DNA of 64,000 bases from Macrolepiota albuminosa (taxonomy: Eukaryota > Basidiomycota > Agaricomycetes > Agaricales > Agaricaceae). The notes beneath the pieces are model-generated. The model was not told the origin of the DNA. It made no database searches and saw only the letters and a program-made list of their open reading frames with translations. Within the stretch, counting starts at the first letter, position 1. Each line of letters opens with the position of its first letter. The stretch is from NCBI GenBank assembly GCA_027475525.1, contig JAMWFC010000049.1:5006947-5070946 (forward strand), read 5' to 3'. The translations under genes were made by a program, and so were the position numbers. Shown one piece after another: positions 34,858 through 47,200 of this stretch.

Positions 34858-35685
34858 GTAGAATCCGGATTCATCACCGAAAATAGTGATGTGGATCAGC
34901 AGACTTACAAAGACACCCTGCATGCCTGGAGAGCCCCCTCCGGTCTGAAAGTCCAGAGCACCAAACATTATTATGCCCGACAGGCAATGAAGAAGTCTAG
35001 TCAGTTACCAGGGGCTCTTCCATATAATCACTCCTTACCCAACAACTCAGGTATGCCTAGTGGGTATTCTGATCGCCATGGCACCCATGCCTGATGTCAC
35101 GACTACGCCGATCGGTGCTCCTTGTCCCCTGTTATGCGTGAAGAGGAATCGGCATCCTGTCATGTCAAGGAAACCCCCACCCGTTATGATAATGAACAAC
35201 GTGATTACATCATTCACAACCGTACTCCTCCCTATAATTCAGATAACCTCGAGGAAAGGATGGAATTGTTGAGGGAGTTACCCAAGGCCCCCGTGGCTAA
35301 ACCTCAATCATCAGCTCCTGCCAAAAATTCTCGTCTCTGCGCAACTGTCAATTCCCTTTGTGTCTCAGCTGGATCAAAGGTCCCTGTAGCAAAGAGTGAG
35401 CATGGGTCTGCTGACGTGGTTATGAAGGATGGCACTCAGATCAACCCCAAGCTGGCACATGCCGAGCTGACGGATTATGTCGACAAGGAGGACACCGCCC
35501 CCATTAACAAGCAGCAGGGCGATGTTGATGCAAAAGAAGAGGAAGAGTGATGTGTGACGTGATCACCCTCCAGTAAGGTTCAACCCTTATGAAGTCTTCT
35601 TATTTTCTTCCTTTCATTTATTTTAATTTTCAAACACAACTGTTTAGTAGAGACACCCCCTCCCCTGGTTCGTCTGGAGGGCGTA
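34858..35685 (+). pseudogene. 3' remnant of an unclassified LTR element
   Basis: Two short plus-strand frames. The second (35122-35550) is hydrophilic and ends in a poly-Glu tail. It is followed by a non-coding stretch that leads into the LTR at 35686. No enzymatic motif is visible; the composition suggests a gag-like or accessory region. Confidence 0.4.
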
Positions 35686-35930
35686 TGTAGCGGAGTCGTG
35701 ATGGATACACACATGGTCACACCCGACTACAGTAGGCCCTTTAATTATGGGCCTGCTCTTATTTGTTAGTTATGATTACCAAATTATCCGTTATTACACC
35801 CTAGTATAAAAGGCCTAGTAAATCACGTATTAGGTAGCTTTTCGCAATATTAGGACTTACACCAGTTCTATAGTGAAGACTCTAACCCCGTGTGACAAAA
35901 CGCTGCTCTATCGAGCGGACTTCCGTTACA
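35686..35930 (+). repeat. 245-bp LTR
   Basis: Starts TGTAGCGGA and ends TCCGTTACA, an inverted match with one mismatch. It contains a TATAAAA box near 35814. The bases on either side (GCGTA and GACTC) do not match, so this is one LTR of a broken element rather than a solo LTR. Confidence 0.7.
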
Positions 35931-37099
35931 GACTCATCCTTATAGGAAAATTTTTGACCTGCACGCCAACTTTGTATTCAAAGCCTGGCACATTGACTGT
36001 TTATTTTAGGTTTATCCAGCGCTGATTGATTGGACAGAGCTTGATACAGGTCCTGCTAGGCAATGAGAGACGTGTGGTATGTGATGCATTTCAGATCGGC
36101 CGACTAATATCACAGTGATACATGCAACAAACTCTCGGATTCACCTTATGCAAATGCAGATAAACTCCTGCAACAAAACCCATTCCTGACACTCTACAGA
36201 CGTATCACATCTCCCCTGAATAATTACGGAGTCCTCCCTGGCCATGAGCATCCCTGCGCATTTTTGCATCTTTAAGAGTGTCCTCTACGATACAAATGCA
36301 AGTTTCACCATGTCTTTCTTATATCTTGGTTTGAAAAGAGATGATTTTGATATAAACAGCCTCTTTCTTGTGTCATTCAATCTGAAAATGCCGCTTTTTT
36401 CAAGTCCTGTATCAGTTTATTCCTGAGTCACATATTAGAATACATTTTGCATAGCCGCAATGGAAGAACTTTCAGCAACGTCAATCTTTCATGGGACTGC
36501 GATCTGATAATCACAAAAAGGGACTCTCTTAAACAACGCTCATCTTGGCTAACCTCTTGGGGCTATTATGATGCAACCGATTAGATGCCTGGCAAATTGT
36601 TGACTTGGACGGTAAGGCGACCATATCAATCTTCTTTTTAGTGGTCTCCATAAAAATTGAGGCCGATGAAACCAACTTCTCTGCGGTCATTGAAGTTGTC
36701 AGTTACAAAGCATTCAGAATCGATTATTGAATGCAAATCCTCTGACTATTGTCACTGGAACTGCTCTCAAGACTTTTTTGGAAACAGAAAAGCAGTGTGA
36801 TCTGTTGTTAATGACAGAGTCAAATGATTCGATACTAAAAGTACTTTGTACTTACAACATCTAGTATCCGCATAAACCAGTCGTTATCATAGAAACATAC
36901 CAAGGACCACAATAACATGAAATGATCTGGCAGAACCATTTAAAATCCACCATTTTCATGACTCAAAACTCATCTGAATGTGTATCACAAGCGTCACCGT
37001 ACATCACTCATGTTACTATTGCCTGCTTGTTTAAAATTGTAGACCATGCAAACTGAGGCAAACATAGCATAAACACATGACCTGACCTTCTGCAAGGGC
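35931..37099. other. No gene resolved
   Basis: AT-rich sequence with short ORFs. Nothing recognisable on either strand. Confidence 0.5.
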
Positions 37100-38560
37100 G
37101 TTCAACTCATTGAGGATTGTTTGAATAAGTTTCGTGTCATTTAACTATGTGCCAATGAAGGACATACTGGAGCGTGGTTCACATCTTCATGGTTACGAGG
37201 TCCTGTTTGGAAAGCAACAGAACATCTCGAATAGCTGGCTTTCATGCAGTTATACCCGACAGCAACTTTCAAAAAGTTGGATTCCAGATACTGGTGGTCA
37301 TAGAGGTCCTGAGCCTCGACATCTGGAAATTCACAAGTGTATCCCTGAGCCAGGTAAAGAAATGATTAGTACGCAAGGGAAAGCGTGGCAAGACTAGAAG
37401 AAGGGAAACCGATGTTGCGGTAACACGATTGAGAATGTTGGCAGAGTTGTCATAGCCTGTGAGGGACTTAGCATATGATTAAATTTATATGTTACATAAC
37501 ATACCCTGTGTAGAGTGAAAGCACTGTGACATGAGATTGTATCACAGCAGATGCCGTTTTATTATGTATGTCATTTTGAACCCAAGCGAAGGAGAAGGAG
37601 CAAAAGAGGAACCAGCAAGGGGAGGAAGGACAAGGAGTTTCTTTATTTGCATAATTACATTGGGCAGCTGTAATATGTCGATAGAATGTTGGTTTAATAG
37701 AGAGAAATAGATTAAACCAACTTACCATGCACACGAGATCTGCTTGGCATCTGTAAAGTAGTCAAGGACTTTGATGACTTTGTGTGATGAGGTGCCACAT
37801 ACAGACCGCAATGAGCTGGAAGAACTATTGGCAGAGAAAGTTTTACTACGGTAAGTATAATGTCAGAAGTCTTGTTGCTTGGTAGATGCCGCCATTGGAT
37901 ACAAAACGCACTCAGTGAGGGTCAGAGTCAATAGCCGGCGCACAGACTGAGAGCTTGTAAAGGGATACAGTCATGTCCTCAGAAGGAGTCGAACCTTCTG
38001 GAGGATGTGAAGGATAATGAGGACCTTGCAGTGCGGGAAAGGGGTGAGAACAGTGGAAGGTTTTGAGGGCAGATAGAAATGAATTTAGAAATATGAGTAG
38101 ATTACAAATAGAAATGTTTGAGCAACTTACTGGGCGCAGTAGGCCAATGCGGATGTCTTGAGCATTACTAAGTGCTCCAAAATCCATTTAGTTCTGTTGT
38201 TAAGTGAAGACAAAAGAAAACGGTGTGCGGTAAGATATAGAACCTGCATGTGTGCATGTGTGCTCTGACGAGAGATGAGGAACACACATAGAGGTTGAGC
38301 ACGTGGCGTTCAGGTGCCCAGAAAATGTGTTTTTCTGTTGAAAATGATGAGTGGGAGATGCGAAGATTGTCCAAATCATGAGATACTGAGGAGATGAAAG
38401 GTGGTTGGCCGAGAATACGAGTGTGAGGGCGAGTGTTAGCAATGACGAGGATGGGGAGTTGGATTTTGATCAGGTGTCTGGGTCTGAGAAAGGATGGGAG
38501 GAGTGGACGACAATGGCTGTCGCACCGTGTGCCGGCTGACAATGCTTGGATGCTACGTAC
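37100..38560 (-). pseudogene. Possible decayed LRR or F-box-type gene
   Basis: Minus-strand stretches with protein-like composition occur in several frames: 38168-38542 (LRR-like spacing in SHDLDNLRISHSSF and HVLNLYVCSS), 37912-38187, and an exon-like frame at about 37150-37330. Candidate splice signals exist (for example GTAAGTTGC near 38125), but no continuous model could be built and no F-box start was seen. It may be a decayed gene or one with several small exons. Confidence 0.22.
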
Positions 38561-39223
38561 TGACTATATTTTGTCAAGACTCGTTCAAAGATTCTTGAAG
38601 ACTTGAGATTATTGAGCAAGCACACAAGAGGGAGACAACTGCATTAATTGCCTGAAGACATTTACCGAATACATGAGGTTTTTTATAGTAGTTTTAAATA
38701 GGGAAATTAGAATCAGGGTGAAATATCAAATAGGGAAAGATTTCAGAAATATGGTACAACGTGATAAAATTAGGAGAAAAATATGGAGAAATAACAAAAG
38801 GAGAAATACGTAACTAGGAGCAAACAAGACTTTGGAAAATGCTGACGAGAGTCGTTCTGAGTAATTTCGAGATCCGTAAGTTTTATGACACATTTTCATC
38901 ATTCTTTTTTTTCCCTTTTAGTTATGACATGACCCCTTCTCTTAATTCCATCTCCCCCACCCATTCTGGAAAGATGTCTATGAGCCATGCACAGAGGGAC
39001 AAACACGGGTTGTAATAGTGTTAGAATTTTTATTGATTTCAATTTGAATGTAAAATAGAATTCACGTCAATGATGATCACAATCACGATACCTATAAGAT
39101 GGAGGCACACAGCGTTGTTACGAAAGTGGATCAACAGGTAGGTTCTTTACTTGTTACTATGTTACTATTCTGTTATCTACCTCTGCTAAATTAATAGCTA
39201 AGGACGAATCTGTAAGGATACAT
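38561..39223. other. No gene resolved
   Basis: AT-rich, no credible ORF. The part at about 39150-39250 is an inverted partial copy of 30430-30525. Confidence 0.45.
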
Positions 39224-39457
39224 CTCGGTAGACCTAGTAAGTAGTATATGAAAAATGGGCAAGTGGGGTAGCATCAAAACCCCATAGGGAAAGCTTGCCA
39301 CCACTGCAAATGAAATACACAGAGTTGCGCAATGATATGCCTCAGTAGACCTAGTAAGTAGTATATGAAAAATGAGCAAGTGGAGTAGCATCAAAACCCT
39401 GTAGAGAAAGCTTGCCACCACTGCAAATGAAATACACAGAGTTGCGCAATGACTACA
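39224..39457. repeat. 117-bp tandem duplication
   Basis: Two copies (39224-39340, 39341-39457) sharing GACCTAGTAAGTAGTATATG and GAAAGCTTGCCACCACTGC, with a few point differences. Confidence 0.9.
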
Positions 39458-39692
39458 CTAAAAATGAGATGAAATTACAAGTTTTATCCCTCGCAGCAAG
39501 CCTTTGAACTTGACCCCATATGCGTCCGGCTAATCGAATGGCAGTGCCACAAAAAGGGAAAAAGATGAGCCTGTCGCTTGATCTCGGGGGTTGGTTTCTT
39601 GCAAGAAATATCCCTTCTCAATTAGTTCTAGAAATAAGGGATGGTATAAGTCATTTTAAATGGCTTGGTGATTGGGATGGGGTGGGGTGGTG

Positions 39693-39693
39693 G

Positions 39694-39725
<32 letters not shown>
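39693..39725. repeat. (GTT)11 microsatellite
   Basis: Eleven GTT units. It makes a poly-Leu or poly-Gln stretch in ORFs crossing it, which are not believed to be genes. Confidence 0.95.
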
Positions 39726-40993
39726 CCGTTGGCTGAGCCCGATCTCTGGCTGATCTCAATATTGTGAGGGTACTCGGATTGGTCGTCGGTATAGCCACAT
39801 GAGTACTGGATCGTTCATTCTCGTCATATCCTTTGGCTTGGACTTGATCACGGATACTTTCCGTTCGATATATCACCGGTCTTCTGGCTTGCATTGTACC
39901 ACTATTTACTCACTATGCTTTTCTTGCCTCTCCCCCACTCTCCACTCTCCGCCCTTTATCACTATCGTATTTGTTATCTTTCCTGCTCTCTCTCTCTCTG
40001 TTCTCGTCTCCTATGTCAACACTAGTTTTCTGCACTCTTATCCACAACTGACCTGTCAATGTGCGCACCTCTCATTCTACTTCAACATCCTACGCGCTCC
40101 CTGACATAGAAACAAAGGAACCTATGAACTCTAGCAACAAGTAGCTGTTCTGCGAAATTCAAATTTTTCAACGCCTCTGTGACATGTACAGCTTGTATCT
40201 AACTACATCCCCGCTGGGCTAGCTCGCAGATACACGTTCCTGGCCGGTTCATATCCAAAAGGCACATAAAGATTCATGAATACGTTAAGAGTTTGTATAG
40301 AGCCCTCCGCCCGCATGGTATTGTACGCTTCTTCATTGTCACCTTCCTCACATTTTAACCCGCCTTCAAACTTATTTGGATGCTGAAAGTGACGAACACA
40401 ACTTGCTGTAAGCCGTTTGTTCTGATACTGTGCCTTGCGCTCCTAACCATCGCCCAGCTGTCATAGTAAATATCGTGTTTCTGAACCCTTCTCGCACCTC
40501 CAGCTACATTCAAAGAGGTCGAAACATGTACGCCACCTTTCCTTGCTGTATTCAGATATATCCTTGAGTCTTCTTTCATAGCTTGGAACAACGTCGCTAT
40601 GCAATTTGCCATAGCAGAAGTCCTACTTACGAACATCCCTCCCGCGCCATGGCTCTCTCTTCTCGTATCCATCATCTTTCTCGCATGTTATCTTGCCGTC
40701 GCGATATCACACACATAGACCTCGTAAATCTGGACTTCGTTTCCTCACGTCCCCCGCCACACTCATCGGTCCATGATATCATAGCCTGAAACAAAACGGC
40801 CTTCATGGCTGGCTATCTATTGTTGTCATGCATCGTTTGGTCATCATGACAATCCGGCTCGTCGCGCACGAAAGAGGAGACGCCACCATTCTCTCAGAAT
40901 CCCTGGCTGAGGTCGAGGTTCTTCCCAATGCATCGATAGTTGTTGGGTAGATGAGAAGTATATTGAAGTTAAAAATGTATGCTTAGCAGGTGG
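39726..40993. other. No gene resolved; one membrane-like ORF
   Basis: A plus-strand stretch at about 40600-40710 reads PPAPWLSLLVSIIFLACYL, a plausible transmembrane helix, but no downstream protein continues it. A minus-strand ORF at 40355-40675 overlaps it. Neither is convincing as a gene. Confidence 0.35.
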
Positions 40994-41147
40994 AATAGAT
41001 ATAATTCGTTGGCCGAGGGACAAAGGAAGCATTGTCCAAGAATCAAGAGTGAAATAGTCCAACTATCGCAAATAGATATAATTCGTTGGCCGAGGGACAA
41101 AGGAAGCATTGTCCAAGAATCAAGAGTGAAATAGTCCAACTATCGCA
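40994..41147. repeat. Perfect 77-bp tandem duplication at the 3' end of the SNARE gene
   Basis: 40994-41070 and 41071-41147 look identical. The right copy contains the stop codon and last codons of the VTI1-like gene (stop 41140-41142), so the duplication copied its extreme 3' end and downstream region. Confidence 0.93.
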
Positions 41148-41534
41148 CGATTTTGTAGTACAGAATGACAATGACAATACAGATGATAAGCACCGTCATG
41201 GCGCCAAGGATGAACCGCTGCTTGTACATTCTGAAAAGAGATTGATGAGACATGCACAGAGAGACAAAACGTGGACTCACTGTTTGATCATTTTCTCGAT
41301 CGTTCCAGATGCACGTTCGATATTTGAATCTGCGCCTCGTAGCTGCACAATCCAGAATCAATATCAAACCACGAAAAGACGCGTTTACTCAAAACTCACA
41401 GTATCTCTCGCAGTCTCCAACGTCGCTCTTTGGCCTCTCAGCGTCCTCAATATATCCGCGCCCTGATCCTCCGCTTCCAATGCAACCCTCTGTGTATCTT
41501 TCAGCCGTCTATCGCTCCCATCTGTCCAGATTGC
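41140..41534 (-). CDS. vti1: VTI1-like Qb-SNARE, C-terminal exons
   Basis: Three minus-strand exons: 41534-41400, 41342-41281 and 41230-41140. Introns are 57 and 50 nt, with GTGAGT donors and CAG acceptors, and the frame holds across both. The product has a SNARE helix (RLKDTQRVALEAEDQGADIL, then TLRGADSNIERASGTIEKM) and a C-terminal membrane anchor (GAMTVLIICIVIVILYY) with a short tail, as expected for the tail-anchored endosomal/Golgi SNARE Vti1. The N-terminal three-helix domain could not be found in the about 350 bp before the next gene. The 5' exons are either short and unresolved, or the gene is truncated. Confidence 0.65.
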
Positions 41535-41879
41535 CTGGGAAGATGATCAAAATGAAATTTCACGACATCTATAAAGGTCTTGGGGAAGGAACCCAACTTT
41601 CTTGAGCTTGTTGAAGTTTCATTTTCGATGGATGAGCAGTCAAAATCAAGTTCTCACTGAAGCCTAGCGGGAAAATCAGCAGAGCCGACGACAAAACTTA
41701 TAACGAACATACCAAGATCATCAGCCCCGTCACCATACAACAATCCACCATACTCCTTCTCACCGGGCACTCAGCAGTTCATAGACACAATTGCGCGTGT
41801 TTGCATAAACTCTCTAGTGCTTGATGCTATACTCACATTCGGACGCAATTTTCGAGGCATTCCGCAATTAGGCTAGGAT

Positions 41880-43790
41880 TCTACTGGGGACATACAAACC
41901 AATTAATCAAATCCATTTTTTTTCTAGCAATCAAAGTGACTTACGAATAGACTTGTCAATATGATCAGATGGGTCAAAAGCAGCTTCCTGGGTGACCTCA
42001 TCAATCTGAATAGTTGAAACTGGCGCAGGGACTGGCTCCTCCTTCATCGGGGGTAATCTGCGTACTTCCTCTATCACACCCATGCCCGCACCGCCGCCCG
42101 CTCTGTAACCATCCGACCGACTGCTCCTGTCCTCATCAGGCATCTCAACGGGCTGTTCCTCTGGGATGCCACAAGAGGGGGTGATAGCACACTTTGTGTC
42201 TGTGATTGTGCAGAAATCTGAGGCTGTAAAGTAGGAGCAGAAGGCGGATCGGGGTTTTCCCCAACATTGATATGTGCGGGCGACGCATTTCCACCCAAAA
42301 CCCGCCCATGCACAACAGTTTTAGCAGGTCTCAACTTCAGCCCGCCCTGTATGGAACGCATAAGCGCACTGACGTCGCCTCGTCCTGCAGCCGGCAGGTC
42401 ACCGTGAACAGGCGGAGGTGGTGTGATAGGCGGAGGTGGTGCGACAGGTGGAGGTGGTGTGACAGGTGGAGGTGGTGCGACAGGCGGAGGTGGTGTGATA
42501 GGCGGAGGTGGTGCGACAGGCGGAGGTGGTGTGACAGGCGGAGGTGGTGCGACAGGCGGAGGTGGTGTGATAGGCGGAGGTGGTGCGACAGGCGGAGGTG
42601 GTGCGACAGGTGGAGGTGGTGCGACAGACGGAGGTGGTGTGACAGGCAAAGGGAGGGCACCAGGCGAAGGGAGGACAACAGGCGGAGGGAGGACAACAGG
42701 CGGAGGGAGGGCAACAGGCGGAGGGAGGACAACAGGCGGAGGGAGGCAACAGGCGGAGGGAGGCGACAGGCGGAGGGAGGCGACAGGTGGAGGGAGGCGA
42801 CAGGCGGAGGGAGGCGACAGGCGGAGGGAGGACAACAGGCGGAGGGAGGACAACAGGCGGAGGGAGGGCAACAGGCGGAGGGAGGCAACAGGCGGAGGGA
42901 GGCGACAGGCGGAGGGAGGCAACAGGCGGAGGGAGGCGACAGGCGGAGGGAGGCGACAGGCGGAGGGAGGACAACAGGCGGAGGGAGGCAACAGGCGGAG
43001 GGAGGCGACAGGCGGAGGGAGGCAACAGGCGGAGGGAGGCGACAGGCGGAGGGAGGGCAACAGGCGGAGGGAGGACAACAGGCGGAGGGAGGCAACAGGC
43101 GGAGGGAGGCGACAGGCGGAGGGAGGCGACAGGTGGAGGGAGGCGACAGGTGGAGGGAGGCGACAGGTGGAGGTGGAGCAGCAGAAGGCAACAGGCGGAG
43201 CAAGATAGACATCTCATGTAACGCAAGACTCCGTTCGCCGCACTCATCTGCTCCCGAACAGCTGTTTGCACGTCCTCCGCGTCCTATATCCTCATACTGC
43301 TATTGTCATCGTCGCCTTCTTTCTCTTTAATGTCCTCCCAATCGCTATCGGTGTCGCCGGATAGGCGGTGTGGTATCTGCGCGTCGGGGCAGGAACAGTG
43401 GACGTGGTCATAGTCGTAGTAAGTGGTGGAATTGGCAGGCTGAGCTTGAGTATGAGCCCGAGGATTAGTATTCCCATTTGTTGCTGTTGCCGGCGTGGAA
43501 GGCAGGTTCGTCGTAGAAGTTGCTCAAGGGCCAAACCTATAGCTAGTCCCTCCATCCGTATTCATCAACGCCCGCCGTAACCGGGGAGGGAACAGATGCA
43601 TGGGACGTGGACACAGCCGCAGTAGGCAAACTTTTCTTCTCCCTCAACGCCCTAACCCTCGCACTATCTCTCCTCCCGCCTCCTCTTCTTCCCTTTCAAG
43701 CTGACCCAGCTTTTCCGCCCGCGCCTCTTTCCGTTTTCTGAATTGCTTTTTTTAGGCGGAGAGTCTCGTCTTCTGAGGCTCAACTGCGCG
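41880..43790 (-). CDS. Proline-rich protein with WH2-like motif (actin regulator?)
   Basis: The minus strand encodes a charged, coiled-coil-like exon (about 43.6-43.74 kb, KRKEARAEKLGQLEREEEEA), then a long Pro-rich region made by the minisatellite. After it comes GRGDVSALMRSIQGGLKLRP, which fits the WH2 actin-binding pattern (LLxxIxxGxxLK), and then a C-terminus with FDPSDHIDKSI ending near an intron at about 41945. Proline-rich plus WH2 is the layout of verprolin, WASP and Pan1-type actin regulators; I cannot choose between them. Exon limits are not resolved, and the 17-bp repeat units make the true frame upstream of about 42650 uncertain. Confidence 0.45.
42411..43180. repeat. 17/18-bp GC-rich minisatellite
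   Basis: The left part (to about 42645) is 18-bp units of GGCGGAGGTGGTGCGACA type, coding in frame for PPPPVA/T/I on the minus strand. The right part is GGCGGAGGGAGGCGACA (17 bp), mixed with 18-bp variants ending ACAACA or GCAACA. Because of the 17-bp units all three minus frames stay open across it, and plus frames do too. The plus strand is rich in GG/GGG runs able to form quadruplexes. Confidence 0.93.
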
Positions 43791-44261
43791 GGCACGACCC
43801 CAGGGCTTGCCGTTGTTTAGGCGCCAACGCCAGCTGAACATCGCGGGGGCGGAGGGACGGGCGGGCGTGTTGGAACGCTTCATCTTCTTGACCGGGACGG
43901 CGGTGGGTTTCGGCGTCAGCGGAGGGACTGGGAATAAGGCTCGAGGTTATCACGTGCGCCACCGATACTGCTTTTAGCCGCTGGCGGCCTGACGTCGATA
44001 GGAACTGGACTTGCCTTCTTCTGTACTTCAACCACAGGCGAGCACAATTTTACCCCCAGTCTCCGTTGATGCCGCAGCAGCCTCTATGTTCTTCACATCC
44101 TGCAATTTGCCACTCCTCTATCGCAACTCGTGGTGGGGTTTGCAGTAGGCACTAATCGATCTCAAGACTTGGCCGGAACCGCTGGACGTTCTTTGCTTAC
44201 TTTCACACACTTCTCCATTGTCCGTTCGTGTTCGATAGAACGCAGTTCTTCTTCTGCCAAT
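43791..44261. other. Divergent intergenic region
   Basis: Lies between the minus-strand proline-rich gene and the plus-strand RBR gene. A minus-strand frame (about 43780-43930, TAVPVKKMKRSNTPARPSAP) may be a further exon of the left gene or of a small gene; splice sites were not fixed. Confidence 0.35.
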
Positions 44262-47200
44262 ATGACTGCCACACCAAAAGCGGTTCCTCCTGTTCGGCAG
44301 ATGAGACAAAATGTCTCTCAACTTCGCTCGTCTCAACCGAAGTCTTCAGCAGCTCACAAGACACCTGCTGCTGATGCTAAGCCCGAGCCGGATAGCAAAG
44401 AGGCTCCACCTTGCCCTGTCCTCACTGCTTCCAAGACTACCGTATGTTTTCATGAGCATCCAAATTGTCTTCGAGTCACGTTAAACTTGTAGAGTCCGGA
44501 AAAGAAACCGCGGCAGAATTTATCTGGGCGTAAGCATAAGAAGGGTGCACCATCGACGGAGGTATCTTCTCAACCGGCGACTACCAAGGTAGGGAATCTG
44601 GTTTTACTTAGACGCCGTTCAAAGAGCCGTAACATACTGTTATGTGGATCGCTTCAACAAGTTTCGATCCCTTTCTCTTGTCATATCTGTTTCATCTCTA
44701 GTTCTCTCAGAAAGCCGTCATGGGTGACTCTCTACATCTTTAGGTCACCCATGATGCCGCCGCATCTGTCACGCCTGTCACGGAACATTATGCTTCTGGC
44801 TGGGACGTACGTCTCAACTATGCTGTGATCATTTTCTTTCGCTAACATAAGTAACAAGGCACATCCTACACGCGCGTCATCGAATGCAGTCTGCCGAGAT
44901 TTTTTATATGGAAAATGCCGATCCAACGAGCGCTGTTCTCGTATTCATCCACGTGCTCAAGGCTTCTGCGGTCCTTCTGCTTCGACCAGTAATGGATCTA
45001 CGAGCGACATAGCCGTAGCTATGGCGAATGTACCGCTAAACTCTGTTTGCGCACAAATGAATACTAATTTGAAATATCCAGAAAGTCGTTCAATCTTCCA
45101 GCTTCATTTCTAATACCCAGGTTAGTAGGTTTTCTCGTCGCGCAGAAACTCGTTTCCTTAGTCTAGATGAAGCAGAGCAGAGGCGTTACCAACTCTAACA
45201 TTACGGGCGCGGCTCAACCGGATCCTCATGCAGGTCAAGAAATTTATAGTATATCACAATTAGCCAAGTCCGGTGTTCAACTTCGCTATGATATTGAACG
45301 CGGCATAGTACCCTGTCGCTTGGATGCTGATACTGATGGTGGGCATAGTCAAGATACAGTATTGAGATTTTTATCATCGGACGACATCACACTCATGTTT
45401 GCTTATGATCAGTTCGATTTCTCTCCTCAGGGGTCTTCGTGTTCATTTACTTCTGAAGACAGCACTATCACCACAAATCGTCCAAAGGCACATCGCCCTC
45501 CGCCGTCTCGCTATTTTTGTCGCCGCTGGCTTCAGAAAATCTGTCAGAAAACATACGACTGCCCTTACGTCCATGGAAACCTGGAATATGATATCCCTGT
45601 CGACGGAATCTATCCTCTTCCTCGTTCAGACATCATCTGTAAGTCGTGGCAAAATGGTGTCTGTACACGCGGATACCTTTGTTCACATCGTCATGGCGAT
45701 TTGGTTTATGGACAGGTCGGTTATACTTGTTCTGTTCCAAAAGAATCTTTCTTATCATATGTGTAGTCGACTCAACAGGTTAAAAACGCCGGCAATGCTC
45801 GTGCCTGGGATGCCGAGGACAATTTAAAAGCAGATGGCAATGTGTCCGGGGGTAGCGATGATGCTCATATCGCATACCCTCCTCCTAAATTCAACGCCTT
45901 TTGTAAAAATTGGATGATAAACCGATGCAAGCTTGGTCCAAACTGTCAGTTTTATCATGATGATATTAATTACGAACCTCCTGTCAGAGGGATACATCCT
46001 CCACCTCGATATCCGATTGTTTGCAGACTTTCCGAGCTAAATGACTGCTTTCTTGGGTATGCTTGTGACTTCATACATGAAGATCTCCAGTATGACCCTC
46101 CTGTAAGTACCATGATTCCAGAGTCTGGATGCTGACCTCATTGCATCGAAAAGACCCCTCGTCATCCTCTTAATCAACAATCACCTCCTTCAAAAGTCGA
46201 AGAACGTCCGCCACCCAAGTTCTCTGAAGTCTGCCAGCAGTGGATCCTCGGCAGGTGTACCCTTGGTTACTCGTGTGATTATCGCCATCTAGACCTCAAA
46301 TACGATAATCCAGTATGTTATAACGTATAACGTTGCTGAGTTTTATGAATAATTTCACGTCAAATCAGGTTTCTCCACCTCCGATGCCACAAACTCAGCC
46401 GGACCCTGTCAATGAATTCGTCAGTGACCCTCCGGTTGGTCAACGCCCTGCTCCCAAAAATCAGGACGTATGCATACAATGGCTTCGTGGTCGTTGTAAG
46501 GCAAGATATGGTTGCAAGTATCGCCACGAAGACCTTGATTATGACCCATCCATTGCGGTGCCACCCTCTAGCAGAGTGAGTGATGTCAGCGTGTGTTGAT
46601 ATTTTATTGGAAGTTGTAATGATTTATATACTTCTATAGGAAACAATGGAAGGACGGAGCTGGACACTTAAAGTACACGACCATGCAAGGGTAAAACTTG
46701 GACCGGGATTCGACATTCAAGAACTCCGAACTGGGTTTGAAACACCATGGATATATCTTGGGAACATTCCAGCACATATTAGAGACAAGGAAATTGCAGA
46801 TCTGTTACAACCCTTCGGCAAAGTGGTCGACCTCAGGCTGCCAACCCATATCAGTAATCCCACTATTCTAGCACGGGCGCGCTTTGAGACGCCTGAGAGT
46901 GCTCGTGACGCAAGCACCGCTCTCAATAACGCTCAGGCGTTCGGGGTTATAATTACAGCACGGCTTCCCATGAATAACGCATCACTTAGCAATGCAATGT
47001 TCAATGACGCATCGGTTCGCATTCGTTGGGAAGCACCAAGCAGAACCGCTTATTGTGGCTACTCAACCATGAAGCTCGCCGAGGCTGGTATGCAAGTTGC
47101 CCGTGAAAAGGCCTTCCGTGACAATTATATTCATGCATCCGTTTATGTGGGCCTTCCTGTGGCTGGCGTCGTCACCGTCCGCTTTTGTGGCCTTCCTGTG

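Noticed and set aside
39520..39753. ORF with a poly-Leu run
   Set aside because: The run is the (GTT)11 microsatellite; the flanks have no protein-like composition.
40583..40789. P450-like N-terminal membrane anchor
   Set aside because: One hydrophobic helix with no downstream P450 motif; too little to support a gene.
42411..43180. CRISPR-like regular repeat
   Set aside because: Units are contiguous without unique spacers and the genome is eukaryotic; it is a minisatellite.
42272..43330. 352-codon plus-strand Arg/Gly-rich ORF and two similar ones
   Set aside because: They exist only because the GC-rich 17/18-bp repeat has no stop in any phase; composition is pure repeat translation, and the minus strand has the WH2-like sequence next to it.
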